From NCBI GenBank assembly GCA_937951485.1, contig CALEDJ010000023.1:6194-70193 (forward strand): a DNA stretch of 64,000 bases, in the 5' to 3' direction. The notes under the pieces are model-generated. The model worked only from the letters and a program-made list of their open reading frames with translations. It ran no database searches and was not told where the DNA came from. Below are positions 27,064 to 35,956 of the stretch, piece after piece. A program made the position numbers and the translations under genes. Numbering within the stretch: the stretch's first letter is position 1; every line of letters starts with the position of its first letter. Origin of the DNA: an uncultured bacterium. GTDB lineage: Bacteria > Hydrogenedentota > Hydrogenedentia > Hydrogenedentales > CAILVY01.

Positions 27064-28020
27064 ATGACAAGTAATCCGACAACCCATTCCGAAGCAGGTG
27101 TGTCGTTTTCGAGAATGGCCTTTGCGGCATTACTGTGCGGTGGTTGCCTGATCGGATTCTCCGCGATATTCGTTCGGATAAGTCCGGTGGGGCCTATCGC
27201 GACGGCGTTTTTCCGGATGTTCATCCCCGTGCCGCTGTTGTGGGGCTATCTACTGGTGAGCGAACACCGGACGGAACTGGGCCGGAGCACGTTTCGTTTT
27301 CGCGGTGCGGCCTTCTGGATCGCTTTGATGGCCCCGGGGCTGTTCTTTGCCTGCGACATTTCCTTCTGGCACCAATCCCTGATGTTCACCACCGTCTCCA
27401 ATGCCAATCTCCTGGGCAATCTTGCGCCGATCTTCGTGACGCTGGTGGCGTGGCGCATGTTCCAGGAGCGCATTTCGGTGCTGTTTGTATTCGGGATGCT
27501 TTGTGCGTTGACCGGCACAATGCTGCTCATGGGCGGCAGCCTGCGCCTTAGCCCGCAGCAGTTCATGGGGGACATGCTGGCTGTGGCGAGCGCCGTGCTT
27601 TACGCGGGCTACCAACTGTCCATCAATCGCCTGCGCCGCCATTTCTCCACAGTCATGTTGATGGGCTGGACATCGCTCGTCGCCGCGCCGCCCTTGTTGC
27701 TCCTGAGCCTCCTGTTTCGGGAACAAATCCTTTGGGGCGGCGATGACCTCTGGCGCGGACTGGCGGTGTTGCTGGGCGTTGGGCTGGGTTGTCAACTCGC
27801 CGGACAAGGACTTATCGTATATGCGATGAAAAAACTGCCCGCTTCGTTCGCATCGGTGACGCTGCTGGTGCAGCCGCTGGTAGCGGCGCTGACTGCCTGG
27901 CTGATGCTCGGCGAACGCCTTGGCCCCCTCGAAGTGGCCGGCGGCGTGGTCGTGCTGACCGGCATTCTGCTGGCCCAGCGCGGCAGTGTTTTGGCCAATG
28001 CGAAAATACAAAGGATATGA
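27064..28020 (+). CDS. EamA/DMT-superfamily transporter
   Basis: A 318-residue inner-membrane protein with about ten hydrophobic helices in two repeated halves. The first half has FAALLCGGCLIGFSAIFVRISPVGPIATAFFR and the second GDMLAVASAVLYAGYQLSINRLRR and FASVTLLVQPLVAALTAWLMLGERLG, the conserved closing helix of EamA domains. Such proteins export or import small metabolites; the substrate is unknown. It overlaps the downstream isomerase gene by 4 bp (ATGA), so the two form an operon. Confidence 0.9.
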   Translation: MTSNPTTHSEAGVSFSRMAFAALLCGGCLIGFSAIFVRISPVGPIATAFFRMFIPVPLLWGYLLVSEHRTELGRSTFRFRGAAFWIALMAPGLFFACDISFWHQSLMFTTVSNANLLGNLAPIFVTLVAWRMFQERISVLFVFGMLCALTGTMLLMGGSLRLSPQQFMGDMLAVASAVLYAGYQLSINRLRRHFSTVMLMGWTSLVAAPPLLLLSLLFREQILWGGDDLWRGLAVLLGVGLGCQLAGQGLIVYAMKKLPASFASVTLLVQPLVAALTAWLMLGERLGPLEVAGGVVVLTGILLAQRGSVLANAKIQRI

Positions 28021-28850
28021 AGGCTATGCCGGAGAAACTCAACGACTTTTCGCGCCTCTGCATCCACACCATGACGACAAAGCCGTGGTCGCTGCGGGAG
28101 GCGATTGACGGCTATGTGGCAGCGGGCGTGCCGGGCATTACCGTGTGGCGGCAGCACCTGGAGCCTTACGGCGCCAGAGAGGCCGGGCGCATGCTGCGCG
28201 ATTCCGGGCTGAAGGTCGTCAGTCTCTGCCGGGGCGGCTTCTTCCCCGCGACCGGCGCGGCCGCGCGCGAAAAGGCGCGCGACGACAACCGGCGCGCCAT
28301 TGATGAAGCGGCGGCCATCGGCGCGCCGCTGGTCGTGCTGGTCTGCGGGTCCTCCCCAAAGCAGCCGCTCGCGGTGTCCCGGCAACAGATACTCGACGGC
28401 ATTGCCGCGGTGCTGCCGCACGCCAAGGAGGCCGGCGTCCGGCTGTCCATCGAGCCGTTGCATCCGATGTACGCCGACACCCGGTCCGCCGTCAACACGC
28501 TGGAACAGGCCAACAACATGGTGACCGCGATTGGGTCGGATTTTCTCGGCGTCACCGTGGATGTGTATCACCTCTGGTGGGACCCCATGCTCGAAGCGGA
28601 GATCAAGCGCGCCGGAAGAACCATCCTGTCATTTCACGTCTGCGATTGGCGCGTACCCACCCGCGACCTGCTCAACGACCGCGGCATGATGGGCGAAGGC
28701 TGCATTGACATTCCCAAAATTCGCGGCTGGGTCGAACGCGAGGGCTTCAAAGGCCCCATCGAAGTGGAAATCTTCTCCGATGAGTTCTGGGCGCAGGAAC
28801 AAACCCGACTGGTCCGACGCATCAAGAACGCATATCTACAGCACGTCTAG
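28017..28850 (+). CDS. Sugar phosphate isomerase/epimerase-like TIM barrel
   Basis: A 277-residue xylose-isomerase-like/AP-endonuclease-2 TIM-barrel protein. Family features are GVPGITVWRQHLEPYG, GLKVVSLCRGGFFP, VRLSIEPLHP (metal-binding Glu), VTVDVYHLWWDP (Asp/His), SFHVCDWRVP and GEGCIDIPKIRGWVE, ending in GPIEVEIFSDEFW with the last metal ligand. All divalent-metal ligands of the barrel appear present. It likely interconverts a keto sugar or inositol derivative. Co-translated with the EamA transporter. Confidence 0.85.
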   Translation: MKAMPEKLNDFSRLCIHTMTTKPWSLREAIDGYVAAGVPGITVWRQHLEPYGAREAGRMLRDSGLKVVSLCRGGFFPATGAAAREKARDDNRRAIDEAAAIGAPLVVLVCGSSPKQPLAVSRQQILDGIAAVLPHAKEAGVRLSIEPLHPMYADTRSAVNTLEQANNMVTAIGSDFLGVTVDVYHLWWDPMLEAEIKRAGRTILSFHVCDWRVPTRDLLNDRGMMGEGCIDIPKIRGWVEREGFKGPIEVEIFSDEFWAQEQTRLVRRIKNAYLQHV

Positions 28851-28873
28851 AAAGTGTTACGGAACAAAGTAAG

Positions 28874-28906
28874 GGACGCGGCAAAGCAAGGCGCTTCGCC
28901 GCGTCC
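28874..28906. terminator. Stem-loop between convergent genes
   Basis: GGACGCGGC (28874-28882) pairs perfectly with GCCGCGTCC (28898-28906) around a 15-nt loop. It lies between the isomerase stop and the end of a small minus-strand gene, the expected place for a bidirectional terminator. There is no T-run on either side, so the call is cautious. Confidence 0.45.
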
Positions 28907-28921
28907 ATGGACAGTTGAAAA

Positions 28922-29056
28922 CTACAGATCGATGGGATCGATGGTGACGTCAATGCCCAGCGCCGCAAGAATGGACACCACGGCGCGAAGAATCGCGTTC
29001 ACGACCTCTTCAATCACACTCAGAAACCCGCGCATCATGAATCGTTCCTGGTTCAT
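28922..29056 (-). CDS. Small hydrophobic-helix protein, 44 residues, unknown
   Basis: A short frame starting at an ATG placed 7 nt after GGAGG on the minus strand, one of the best ribosome-binding sites in the window. The product begins MNQERFMMRGFLSVIEEVVN and continues AILRAVVSILAALGIDV, then ends TIDPIDL. The middle 25 residues form a strongly amphipathic or membrane-inserting helix with an acidic pair near its start. No homologue family is recognised. It could be a small membrane protein, a leader peptide or a toxin-like peptide. The frame extends upstream to 29164 without a better start. Confidence 0.5.
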   Translation of the reverse strand: MNQERFMMRGFLSVIEEVVNAILRAVVSILAALGIDVTIDPIDL

Positions 29057-29449
29057 ACTCTTTCCTCCATTTTTCGCGGCCTGCCGGCCGGTTCCCGTAA
29101 AAACTTTCCCGCAGCGTCCATTACGCTGTGGTGCATGCGGCAAAACTCGTAACACAATACACATAATTGACTATTGCAGCATAGTATTAAAAATTAAGCA
29201 AGTTCCAATATATAAAGTGAAGGAATCGGCATATTTTCACCACAACAGTCAACAGTTTTCCGTACCCTTGTTCCCGTTATCACGGGTTCCCGCTGCACTT
29301 GAAAAACACCGGAACACCCCTTGGCTTCCATTTACTTTCTACCGTCCAAACCGGAAAATGTTACACAGGTCGCTGTGCCCGCCAAGTCTCTTGGCATGCT
29401 TGGCACGGAACAGAAATGTTCAGGATAAAAAGCGCACAAGGAGGGCAAC
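29057..29449. other. AT-rich divergent spacer
   Basis: A 393-bp gap, distinctly AT-rich between about 29150 and 29290 compared with its neighbours, with runs such as AGTATTAAAAATTAAG and AATATATAAAG. It separates the small minus-strand gene from the GH110-like gene and probably holds both promoters; no clear -35/-10 pair with correct spacing was found. No RNA gene was recognised. Confidence 0.45.
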
Positions 29450-31243
29450 ATGAACATTTTGCTGAAGCAAGCATGCAAGTTCCTGGCGATCCTGTTCGTT
29501 GTGGCGGGATTGACCCTGTCAGGACAGGCGGAGACTGCAATGGAAACGCCAATGATGATTGATGTGACGACAACGGGCGCGGTACCCGATGACGGCCAGG
29601 ACGACACCTTGGCAGTGCTGGCCGCCTTCGAGAAATGCAAGGCGGAAAAGGCCCGGGGGGTTGTGTTTTCCAAGGGGCGCTACGATTTCCACGAAGGGGC
29701 GGACCCGCAGTCGCCGCGCATGAGCCTTCCCGTCAGCGACATGCACGGCATTGTCATTGACGGCCAGGGGTCGAAACTCATCTTCCACGGCATCACCGCG
29801 TGCTTCGGGTTCGGCAACTGTTCTGACCTGACGGTGCAGCATCTGACCATAGACTGGGAACGCCCGCCGTTTTCTGTCGGCGTTATCATCGCTGCGGAGG
29901 AGGAATACTTCGATGTGGAGGTTTTCCCGGAATATCCGGTCCAAGGCGGCGAAACGGTGCAGGCGTTACTGGATTATGAGCCGGACACACGGCTGCCCTG
30001 CCGCCACGGCGCCGACGTGTATTGCCTTGACGACCCAATGAAAACCGACTTGATCGCACGGCAGGTGCTGCGGGTGCGCCCGCCATTCAAGATTCACCCC
30101 CTGACCGTGGGAAAATGGGTTGTGCTCCGGCACCAGGTCTATGCCTACAACGCGTTCATGGTGCACCGCTGCCGGAATGTGACATTTCAGGACATCACCG
30201 TCCACACCTGTCCCGGCATGGTTTTCGTCGGGCTTGACAGCGAAAACATCACCCTGGACCGATGCACAGTACAGCCCACGCCCGGCACGCGCCGTCCTGT
30301 CTCCGCCACCGCCGATGGCAGCCATTTCGGCGGATGCACCGGCGACATCATCATCCGGAACTGTCTCTTCGACGGCCAGGGCGACGACGCCATCAACCTC
30401 AAAAGCGGCCTGTTTCTCAACATCGAGGAAATAGTGGATGATCGGACCGTTCTAGCGCGCCACAACCTCAACATGGCGTCCATGCCGGACCCCGGCGATA
30501 TCATGGAATTGACGCCACAGGAAACGCTGATCGTCTACGGCACCGTCAAGGTCGCCTCGGTCGCGATGGAACCCGACGGTCACACCCACCGCGTCGTCCT
30601 GGAAGACCCCATGCCCGACGCGGTCAAACGCGGCGACATGCTCGCGAACGCCTCCAAACTGCCCCGCGCCCGGATCACCAACTGCACCTTCCGGCGCAAC
30701 CGCGCCCGGGGTATGCTCATCCAGATCCGCGACGCCGTGGTTGAAGACTGCTCCTTCGAGGACATCACCTCGGCGGGCGTGCTGATTATCACGGAGGCGG
30801 TGCATTTTTATGAAAGTATTCCGGCCCGCAATGTCGTCATCCGCAACAACACCTTTGATCGCTGCAACTACGGCGCGGGCATGGCGCGCGGCGTCATCGC
30901 CATTGAAGGCATCACTCCCGGCTGGAAGGACGCGCCGCTGCCCGGCGTCTTCCGCAACCTCACCATCGAGAACAACACCATCAACCGGTCTGACAATTCC
31001 GGCATCTTCATGACCGGCGTTGACACCGCCGTCATTCGGGGCAACACCATCCGGGGTGTCTGTGACAAGCCCACCCAGGAACGCTGCACCGCCGTCATCC
31101 ACATCGAAAGCAGCCGCAACATCACCCTGGAAAACAACCGCGCCGAACAGTCTCTTCAAGGCGCCGAATGCCGGACTGTTCTTCGTCTCGCCGAAAACAA
31201 CGAACTCGACACGATCATCGTGAAAGGGAACACAGGCTTCTGA
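29450..31243 (+). CDS. Secreted right-handed beta-helix protein, GH110 (alpha-1,3-galactosidase)-like
   Basis: A 597-residue exported protein. The signal peptide (residues 1-28) ends SGQAETA. The opening VPDDGQDDTLAVLAAFEKCK and GVVFSKGRYDFHEG match the start of GH110 enzymes and related beta-helices. The core holds repeated beta-helix rungs (N-x-T-F-x-x-N/R patterns) and the segment ADGSHFGGCTGDIIIRN then CLFDGQGDDAINL, resembling the acidic active-site region of GH110. Length fits that family. If so, it hydrolyses terminal alpha-1,3-galactose from glycans outside the cytoplasm. A generic pectate-lyase-like beta-helix is the alternative. AAGGAGGG precedes the ATG. Confidence 0.65.
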   Translation: MNILLKQACKFLAILFVVAGLTLSGQAETAMETPMMIDVTTTGAVPDDGQDDTLAVLAAFEKCKAEKARGVVFSKGRYDFHEGADPQSPRMSLPVSDMHGIVIDGQGSKLIFHGITACFGFGNCSDLTVQHLTIDWERPPFSVGVIIAAEEEYFDVEVFPEYPVQGGETVQALLDYEPDTRLPCRHGADVYCLDDPMKTDLIARQVLRVRPPFKIHPLTVGKWVVLRHQVYAYNAFMVHRCRNVTFQDITVHTCPGMVFVGLDSENITLDRCTVQPTPGTRRPVSATADGSHFGGCTGDIIIRNCLFDGQGDDAINLKSGLFLNIEEIVDDRTVLARHNLNMASMPDPGDIMELTPQETLIVYGTVKVASVAMEPDGHTHRVVLEDPMPDAVKRGDMLANASKLPRARITNCTFRRNRARGMLIQIRDAVVEDCSFEDITSAGVLIITEAVHFYESIPARNVVIRNNTFDRCNYGAGMARGVIAIEGITPGWKDAPLPGVFRNLTIENNTINRSDNSGIFMTGVDTAVIRGNTIRGVCDKPTQERCTAVIHIESSRNITLENNRAEQSLQGAECRTVLRLAENNELDTIIVKGNTGF

Positions 31244-31312
31244 CGGCCGAATGCAACGCGTTGGCCGTGGATGATCGTGGATTTGTCATGGTCGGAAACG
31301 CTACGAAACGAA

Positions 31313-33118
31313 CTACTGAATTGCCAACTCGTCCTGTACCAGGGCGGGGTCTTCCGGATTGGGCAGATGGAAATAGATCATTTCCCCGTCGGGGTCGGCG
31401 AATTCCGTAAGCGTCAGGGTGTATTCCGGCTTGCCATGCGGATACCAACTGGTGGTTTTCCACGCATCCACGGTGCAGGTCATGTATCCGCCGCTTTCGG
31501 GTGTTGCCGGGAAAGGACCGGCCAACGTTTCCGGCTTGATCGTCACCAAGCGCAGGTCTGCCGCCGCGAGGGCGGGGTTGTGTGCGCGATTCAGCGTAAA
31601 GACCTGTGGTCCATAGACCACAGCGGCGCGGCCCGCCTGGACACCACGGCCTTTGACCAACCGCAACCGCATCGGCAACACGACAGTCAATTCATCGTCC
31701 GCCCGCCATTCCCGGCGGACTTCATGAAAAATGCCTGAGGTGATGGCGTCGGGAAGCGGTTCCCCATTAATTGTGATTCGCGCATTGTCGCACCACTTTG
31801 GAATGCGCAGGCGCAACGCAAAAGTCGCAGGCTTGTCCGGGGTTACACGAATCAGGATGTTTTCCCCTCGCGGATAGTCGGTTTCCTGCGCGATGCGCAG
31901 ATTTGTTCCATCGCGGAGGGTGACCGCGGCCTCTGATGCGGTGTAGAGATTCACGACAAGCCCGTCGTCCGCAGCATAATAGACCATGCCCGGCAGTCTG
32001 GACATGATGCGCCGGAAATTGCATGGGCAGCAGTAGGTGTCGTCTTTGAAATACTCGCGCTTGCCTTCGAACGGCGTGTAATAGCGGATGCGGCGTCCAT
32101 CGGGGGAATGCGCGGCGAAGAGCGCGTTGTGCACTGTGCGTTCCATCACATCGCCATAGAGCGGGTTGCCCTGGACACGCAGCAACTGGTCCCACAGGAA
32201 CAACAGATAGGCCGTGGCGCAGGTTTCGCCGAGATTCGCCGCGCCGTCCTGGGTATCGTGCCAGCACTCGTGCTGCCCGCACGCGCCGATGACCGTCAGG
32301 CCATCCCCTTTCAGCAGAAAATCCAGCGCCTGCCGGGTGTTCCCGAACAGTTTCGCGTCGCCCGTCATCCGCTGCAAATGCAATTGCGCGAGACACCGTG
32401 AGATATACGCATAGGCATGGCCTTCTATATCGCCCCAGCGCCCGCGCACGATGCGGCCTTCCCAATCCGCCAAGCCCCGGAAATGGACGCAGAAATCGCG
32501 GTATTTGTCATCGCGTGTGGCGTCGTAGAGCATCAGCAGGGCGGGTTCCAGTCCCGTTACCCCCATGTAGGTGGTGATGTCCCAGTGTCCGATGACGTCT
32601 GGTTCGGCGGTCCATCGGTCAATGATCAGATCGGCGGTTTTACGCGCGGCATCGAGGGAGGCCTGATGCCCGAATAGCCGATGATTCGCGATCAGCCCCT
32701 GCATGATGTAGGACATTTCATGGATGTCCCATAACGACCGGAATCGGTGTTCCGGTTTCATCATTCCGATGTACCCGTCCGCCTCCTGGACATTCAGCAA
32801 CCCCTGCACCACCCGGTCTTTCAGCGCGATCACATCCGCGTCGCCGGTGCAGGCCGCGAAATGAACGATGGCGTCCAGGGTCATCCCGACGCCGATGAAA
32901 CCGCCGTCGGCAGTCTTGCGCTGAAACGGACGCAGGAAATCTTTATCAATGTCCACCACCAGCAGATTGCCCGTGATTGTCGTGTCAATGTGGCGGCCGA
33001 TAATGCCGCCGACCTTCACCTGTCGCAGGTCAAGCGGACGAAACATTTCCGTCGTGCCCGGAGCGCAAAGACTCCACAGAATCATCCCGCCAATCATCAT
33101 CAATGTTCCATGTATCAT
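31313..33118 (-). CDS. GH127-like beta-L-arabinofuranosidase (DUF1680)
   Basis: A 601-residue (alpha/alpha)6-barrel protein. The N-terminus KVGGIIGRHIDTTITGNLL, the barrel repeats DVIALKDRVVQGLLNVQEADGYIG and WDIHEMSYIMQGLIANHRLFG, and above all TYCCPCNFRRIMSRLPGMVYY match the family. There the paired cysteines near residue 363 bind zinc with an upstream Cys, and one is the nucleophile. The C-terminal beta-sandwich includes FALRLRIPKWCDNARITINGEP. The initial hydrophobic stretch (GTLMMIGGMILWSLCAPG) may be a signal peptide. AGGAGA precedes the start. It would release L-arabinofuranose or a related sugar from plant-type or algal glycans. Confidence 0.87.
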   Translation of the reverse strand: MIHGTLMMIGGMILWSLCAPGTTEMFRPLDLRQVKVGGIIGRHIDTTITGNLLVVDIDKDFLRPFQRKTADGGFIGVGMTLDAIVHFAACTGDADVIALKDRVVQGLLNVQEADGYIGMMKPEHRFRSLWDIHEMSYIMQGLIANHRLFGHQASLDAARKTADLIIDRWTAEPDVIGHWDITTYMGVTGLEPALLMLYDATRDDKYRDFCVHFRGLADWEGRIVRGRWGDIEGHAYAYISRCLAQLHLQRMTGDAKLFGNTRQALDFLLKGDGLTVIGACGQHECWHDTQDGAANLGETCATAYLLFLWDQLLRVQGNPLYGDVMERTVHNALFAAHSPDGRRIRYYTPFEGKREYFKDDTYCCPCNFRRIMSRLPGMVYYAADDGLVVNLYTASEAAVTLRDGTNLRIAQETDYPRGENILIRVTPDKPATFALRLRIPKWCDNARITINGEPLPDAITSGIFHEVRREWRADDELTVVLPMRLRLVKGRGVQAGRAAVVYGPQVFTLNRAHNPALAAADLRLVTIKPETLAGPFPATPESGGYMTCTVDAWKTTSWYPHGKPEYTLTLTEFADPDGEMIYFHLPNPEDPALVQDELAIQ

Positions 33119-33362
33119 TGCCGATTCTCCTGCATGTTCTGATTTCTACGACGTATCCAGCGGTAATTATGCGCCCCGGCCGGGAAAACGGCAAGATTCC
33201 TGTTTGCATCAAGTTGGTTTTGGATCAATTGCTGGAGACAACTGGAATCCTTGTTGTCCCTTGTGTCCCTGCCGCCCTTGATTTTTTCCCTCACTACCAT
33301 TGAAAATGCCCGCCCGTTATAATGCCGATAAGACTACTGTCACCAAGACAGGAGCGCAGATC

Positions 33363-33926
33363 ATGAGCGATGCAATCACGCGGAGACGTTTTGTCCAAAC
33401 GGCGGTGACCGCGCTTGGCGGCAGATATGCCGTGGGTGATGACCGCACCATCCCCGACACCATGCAGGCGTGCTTTGAATTCGCGTCCGGCGGACTGATG
33501 AACTTAAGTCAGTTCGAGTCCAGCAACAATCCCATCCTCGCAAAACCGGGAGAAGTGGAACTGCGCGGCACGAACGGCACCATCTACGCGCGGGGTTCCG
33601 GCTACGAGGTGGTCCCGGAACGCGGCGGCCAGTTCCAGGACAGGGCGCCGCGCATGGAACCCATTCAGGAGAAGGCCAAAGGCGGCAATGAAAATCTGAT
33701 GACGTTACACATGCGTAATTGCCTTGATTGCATCAAGAGCCGCGAGAAACCGCATTGCGACGTGGAGGAAGGCCATCGCTCCACCATCTTCGCCCACCTC
33801 GCGAATATCGCCCTGGAAACGCGATCACGCATCGCATGGGATCCCGTGGCGGAACGCATCACCAGCAACGAAGCGGCAAACGATTTACTGCACCATGAGT
33901 ACCGACCGCCGTGGGCATTGGCATGA
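33363..33926 (+). pseudogene. Internally deleted Tat-type Gfo/Idh/MocA oxidoreductase
   Basis: A 187-residue frame that joins a Tat signal (TRRRFVQTAVTALGG) directly to the C-terminal half of an oxidoreductase (RYAVGDDRTIPDTMQACFEF onward, then NCLDCIKSREKPHCDVEEGH and HLANIALETRSRI). The whole NAD-binding Rossmann domain, including the GxGxxG and EKP motifs seen in the relatives at 52.8 and 59.5 kb, is absent. The frame is nevertheless intact, and a TATAAT hexamer lies 40 bp upstream. Relatives are about 450 residues, so roughly 250 residues have been lost. It is probably non-functional as a dehydrogenase, though an exported substrate-binding remnant cannot be excluded. Confidence 0.8.
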
Positions 33927-34017
33927 TTGTCATCTGCGGACGTCGTCCCGATCCGTGTCCTCCCGAAGTCGTTGTCGCTCGCATGATATACAATGACAGA
34001 AAAATAGAGAACAATAC

Positions 34018-34920
34018 ATGGCTTTGATGACCAAACGCAGAGAAATCCTGATCAGCCTTGTGTCCGTGAGTTTTGTCTTGTGGCTGACCCTGGGTTATGT
34101 CGCATCGTATTACATCACGCGGCCGACGCCGCGCGATTTTTCGGACCGGGATGAAATCGGCGGCCTTCCAGTTCAGAACCTCGTTCTGCGCGCCGAGGAC
34201 GGGGTGCGCACCTCGGCGTGGCATGCGGGGCGCGGCGGCGAACGCGCGGTGATTCTTTTGCACGGCATCACGAACGACCGCCGCCAGGGCTTGCGCCGTG
34301 CGGAACTCTACATGCGCCTGGGCTATGACGTGCTGCTCCCGGACTTTCGCGGCCAGGGACGAAGCGATCCGGCGCTGGTGACGATGGGCTGGAACGAACG
34401 CAAGGATGCCATCGCGGCATTGCGCTACCTGCGCGATTTGGGCTATCGCCGCATCGGTGTCCACGGCATTTCCCTGGGCGCGGCGGCGGTTGCCTACGCC
34501 TTGCAGGAAGCCCCCGGTTTCGATTTCATCGTTCTGGAATCCTGCTATGACACCCTGGAAAGCGCCCTGAACAACCGCCTGGATCGGTACCGCGTACCCA
34601 GGGTTGTCGCATGGCCCCTGCGCATTTTCTCACAATGGCGGATGGGCGTTTCCGCCCATCGCCTGCAGCCCGTGGAGTATATGCCTTTGTGCACCATGCC
34701 CGCCCTGATCATCGCAGGCGACAATGAACAGATTCTCAAGGTCGAGGAAACCATGCGGCTCTATGATCAGTGCAGCGCGCCATACAAAAAGGTGCATATT
34801 TTCAAAGGGGCGGGCCATGCCCGGTGCGACCGCGACGCGCCCGAGGACTTCAGGCGCGTGATCACGGAATTCCTGCGCTACGTGGAGGCCGCCTGGAACG
34901 ACGCCGCGATAGTCGCGTAG
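34018..34920 (+). CDS. Membrane-anchored alpha/beta hydrolase
   Basis: A 300-residue alpha/beta hydrolase with one N-terminal transmembrane helix (ILISLVSVSFVLWLTLGYVASYY). The fold motifs are HGITNDRRQG (oxyanion region), GISLGA with the nucleophile Ser, the acid in IAGDNEQI and the base in GAGHARCD. The DFRGQGRSDP loop and the Tyr/Trp-rich cap resemble the BAAT/YqkD-like and Abhydrolase_12-type groups. It is probably a serine esterase or peptidase facing the periplasm. It stands alone, followed by the repeat nest. Confidence 0.88.
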   Translation: MALMTKRREILISLVSVSFVLWLTLGYVASYYITRPTPRDFSDRDEIGGLPVQNLVLRAEDGVRTSAWHAGRGGERAVILLHGITNDRRQGLRRAELYMRLGYDVLLPDFRGQGRSDPALVTMGWNERKDAIAALRYLRDLGYRRIGVHGISLGAAAVAYALQEAPGFDFIVLESCYDTLESALNNRLDRYRVPRVVAWPLRIFSQWRMGVSAHRLQPVEYMPLCTMPALIIAGDNEQILKVEETMRLYDQCSAPYKKVHIFKGAGHARCDRDAPEDFRRVITEFLRYVEAAWNDAAIVA

Positions 34921-35060
34921 CGCGCCGGTTCATCTATTCGATTGTTGTGTTGCAGCGTAAGCGCAGCGAAGCGCCTCTTCTGCCATCATCCGCTCAAAAC
35001 ACGGACATGCCATTCAATGGATTTCGCCAGTGTTGTCCAAAACAGATTGTCAAGAAGATG

Positions 35061-35550
35061 GCAACATTTTAGCCGACTGAAGTAGTCACTGCGCATAGCC
35101 CCGTCATTGCGAGCGAAGCGCGGCAATCCGGATATAGTGTGCGCCTCAGATTGCGCAAACTGCTGGTCCCCATGCGCGCTATTCGGAATCAGTGGAAAAC
35201 CCTGCGATCCCTTTTGGAAAACCTGTGGGAGAAACCATGAAACCTCTGCTGAAATCGCCTGGAACTCTCTTGACTTTTGATACACGACCTTCGCTCAGCG
35301 GCGCTGCGCGCCGCTTCGCACGCTATGACGAAAAGAATGTGTCATGTGTGTTGATTCCAAAGGTTACGACAGTCGGCTGAAATGTTACCAAATCTCAAAT
35401 TTCAAATCTGAGTTACATTTTAGCGGAGTGGCGTGCAGCGGGGGATGTGTTGCCAATCCCCCCTTTGAAGGGGGTGGCGCGGAGCGCCGGGGGATGCAAA
35501 AGGCCGTATAGTGTGCCCCTGCGATCTATGCCATTCCACTAAAATGTTAC
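35061..35550. mobile_element. Nested insertion of two GTAACATTT-ended elements
   Basis: The first unit, 35061-35388, begins GCAACATTTTAGCCGACTG and ends CAGTCGGCTGAAATGTTAC, inverted copies with 2 differences in 19. The second, 35412-35550, begins GTTACATTTTAGCGGAGTGG and ends CCATTCCACTAAAATGTTAC, 3 differences in 20. The block is flanked by AGAAGATG at 35053-35060 and again at 35551-35558. The uninterrupted arrangement survives at 63.9 kb. No coding capacity. Confidence 0.72.
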
Positions 35551-35691
35551 AGAAGATGAAGGACCATGTCCAAAAGCCCTTGGAAACTCCTGTTGAATCA
35601 AGATAATGTAGCGGGCTTATCCTATATGCAAACCTCTGCGTGGGATTCCTGAGGCATCATTGACGCATGTACCAAGGTGTGCTGTTCTGTT

Positions 35692-35956
35692 CCCCCTCAC
35701 CCCACCCCTCTCCCGGAGGGAGAGGGAGCGACAGCGTTCGTCAGGTGGCGCGGTAAACGCCCTCTCCCGGAGGGAGAGGGAGCGACAGCGTCCGTCAGGT
35801 GGCGCGGTAAACGCCCTCTCCCGGAGGGAGAGGGAGCGACAGCGTCCGTCAGGTTGCGCGGTAAACGCCCTCTCCCGGAGGGAGAGGGAGCGACAGCGTC
35901 CGTCAGGTTGCGCGGTAAACGCCCTCTCCCGCTGGGAGAGGGATGGGGTGAGGGGG
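35692..35956. repeat. 54-bp hairpin tandem array between 23-bp inverted flanks
   Basis: Four complete 54-bp units start at 35706, 35760, 35814 and 35868, with a partial fifth at 35922. Each carries the palindrome CTCTCCCGGAGGGAGAG and a GCGACAGCGTYCGTCAGGT half. The units differ only at a few bases. The array is bounded by CCCCCTCACCCCACCCCTCT (from 35692) and its inverse ending at 35956, which match at 22 of 23 positions. There are no variable spacers, so it is not CRISPR. Confidence 0.9.

Noticed and set aside
35706-35942. A possible CRISPR array
   Set aside because: The 54-bp units abut directly with no variable spacers, and no cas genes are present. It is a tandem hairpin repeat.
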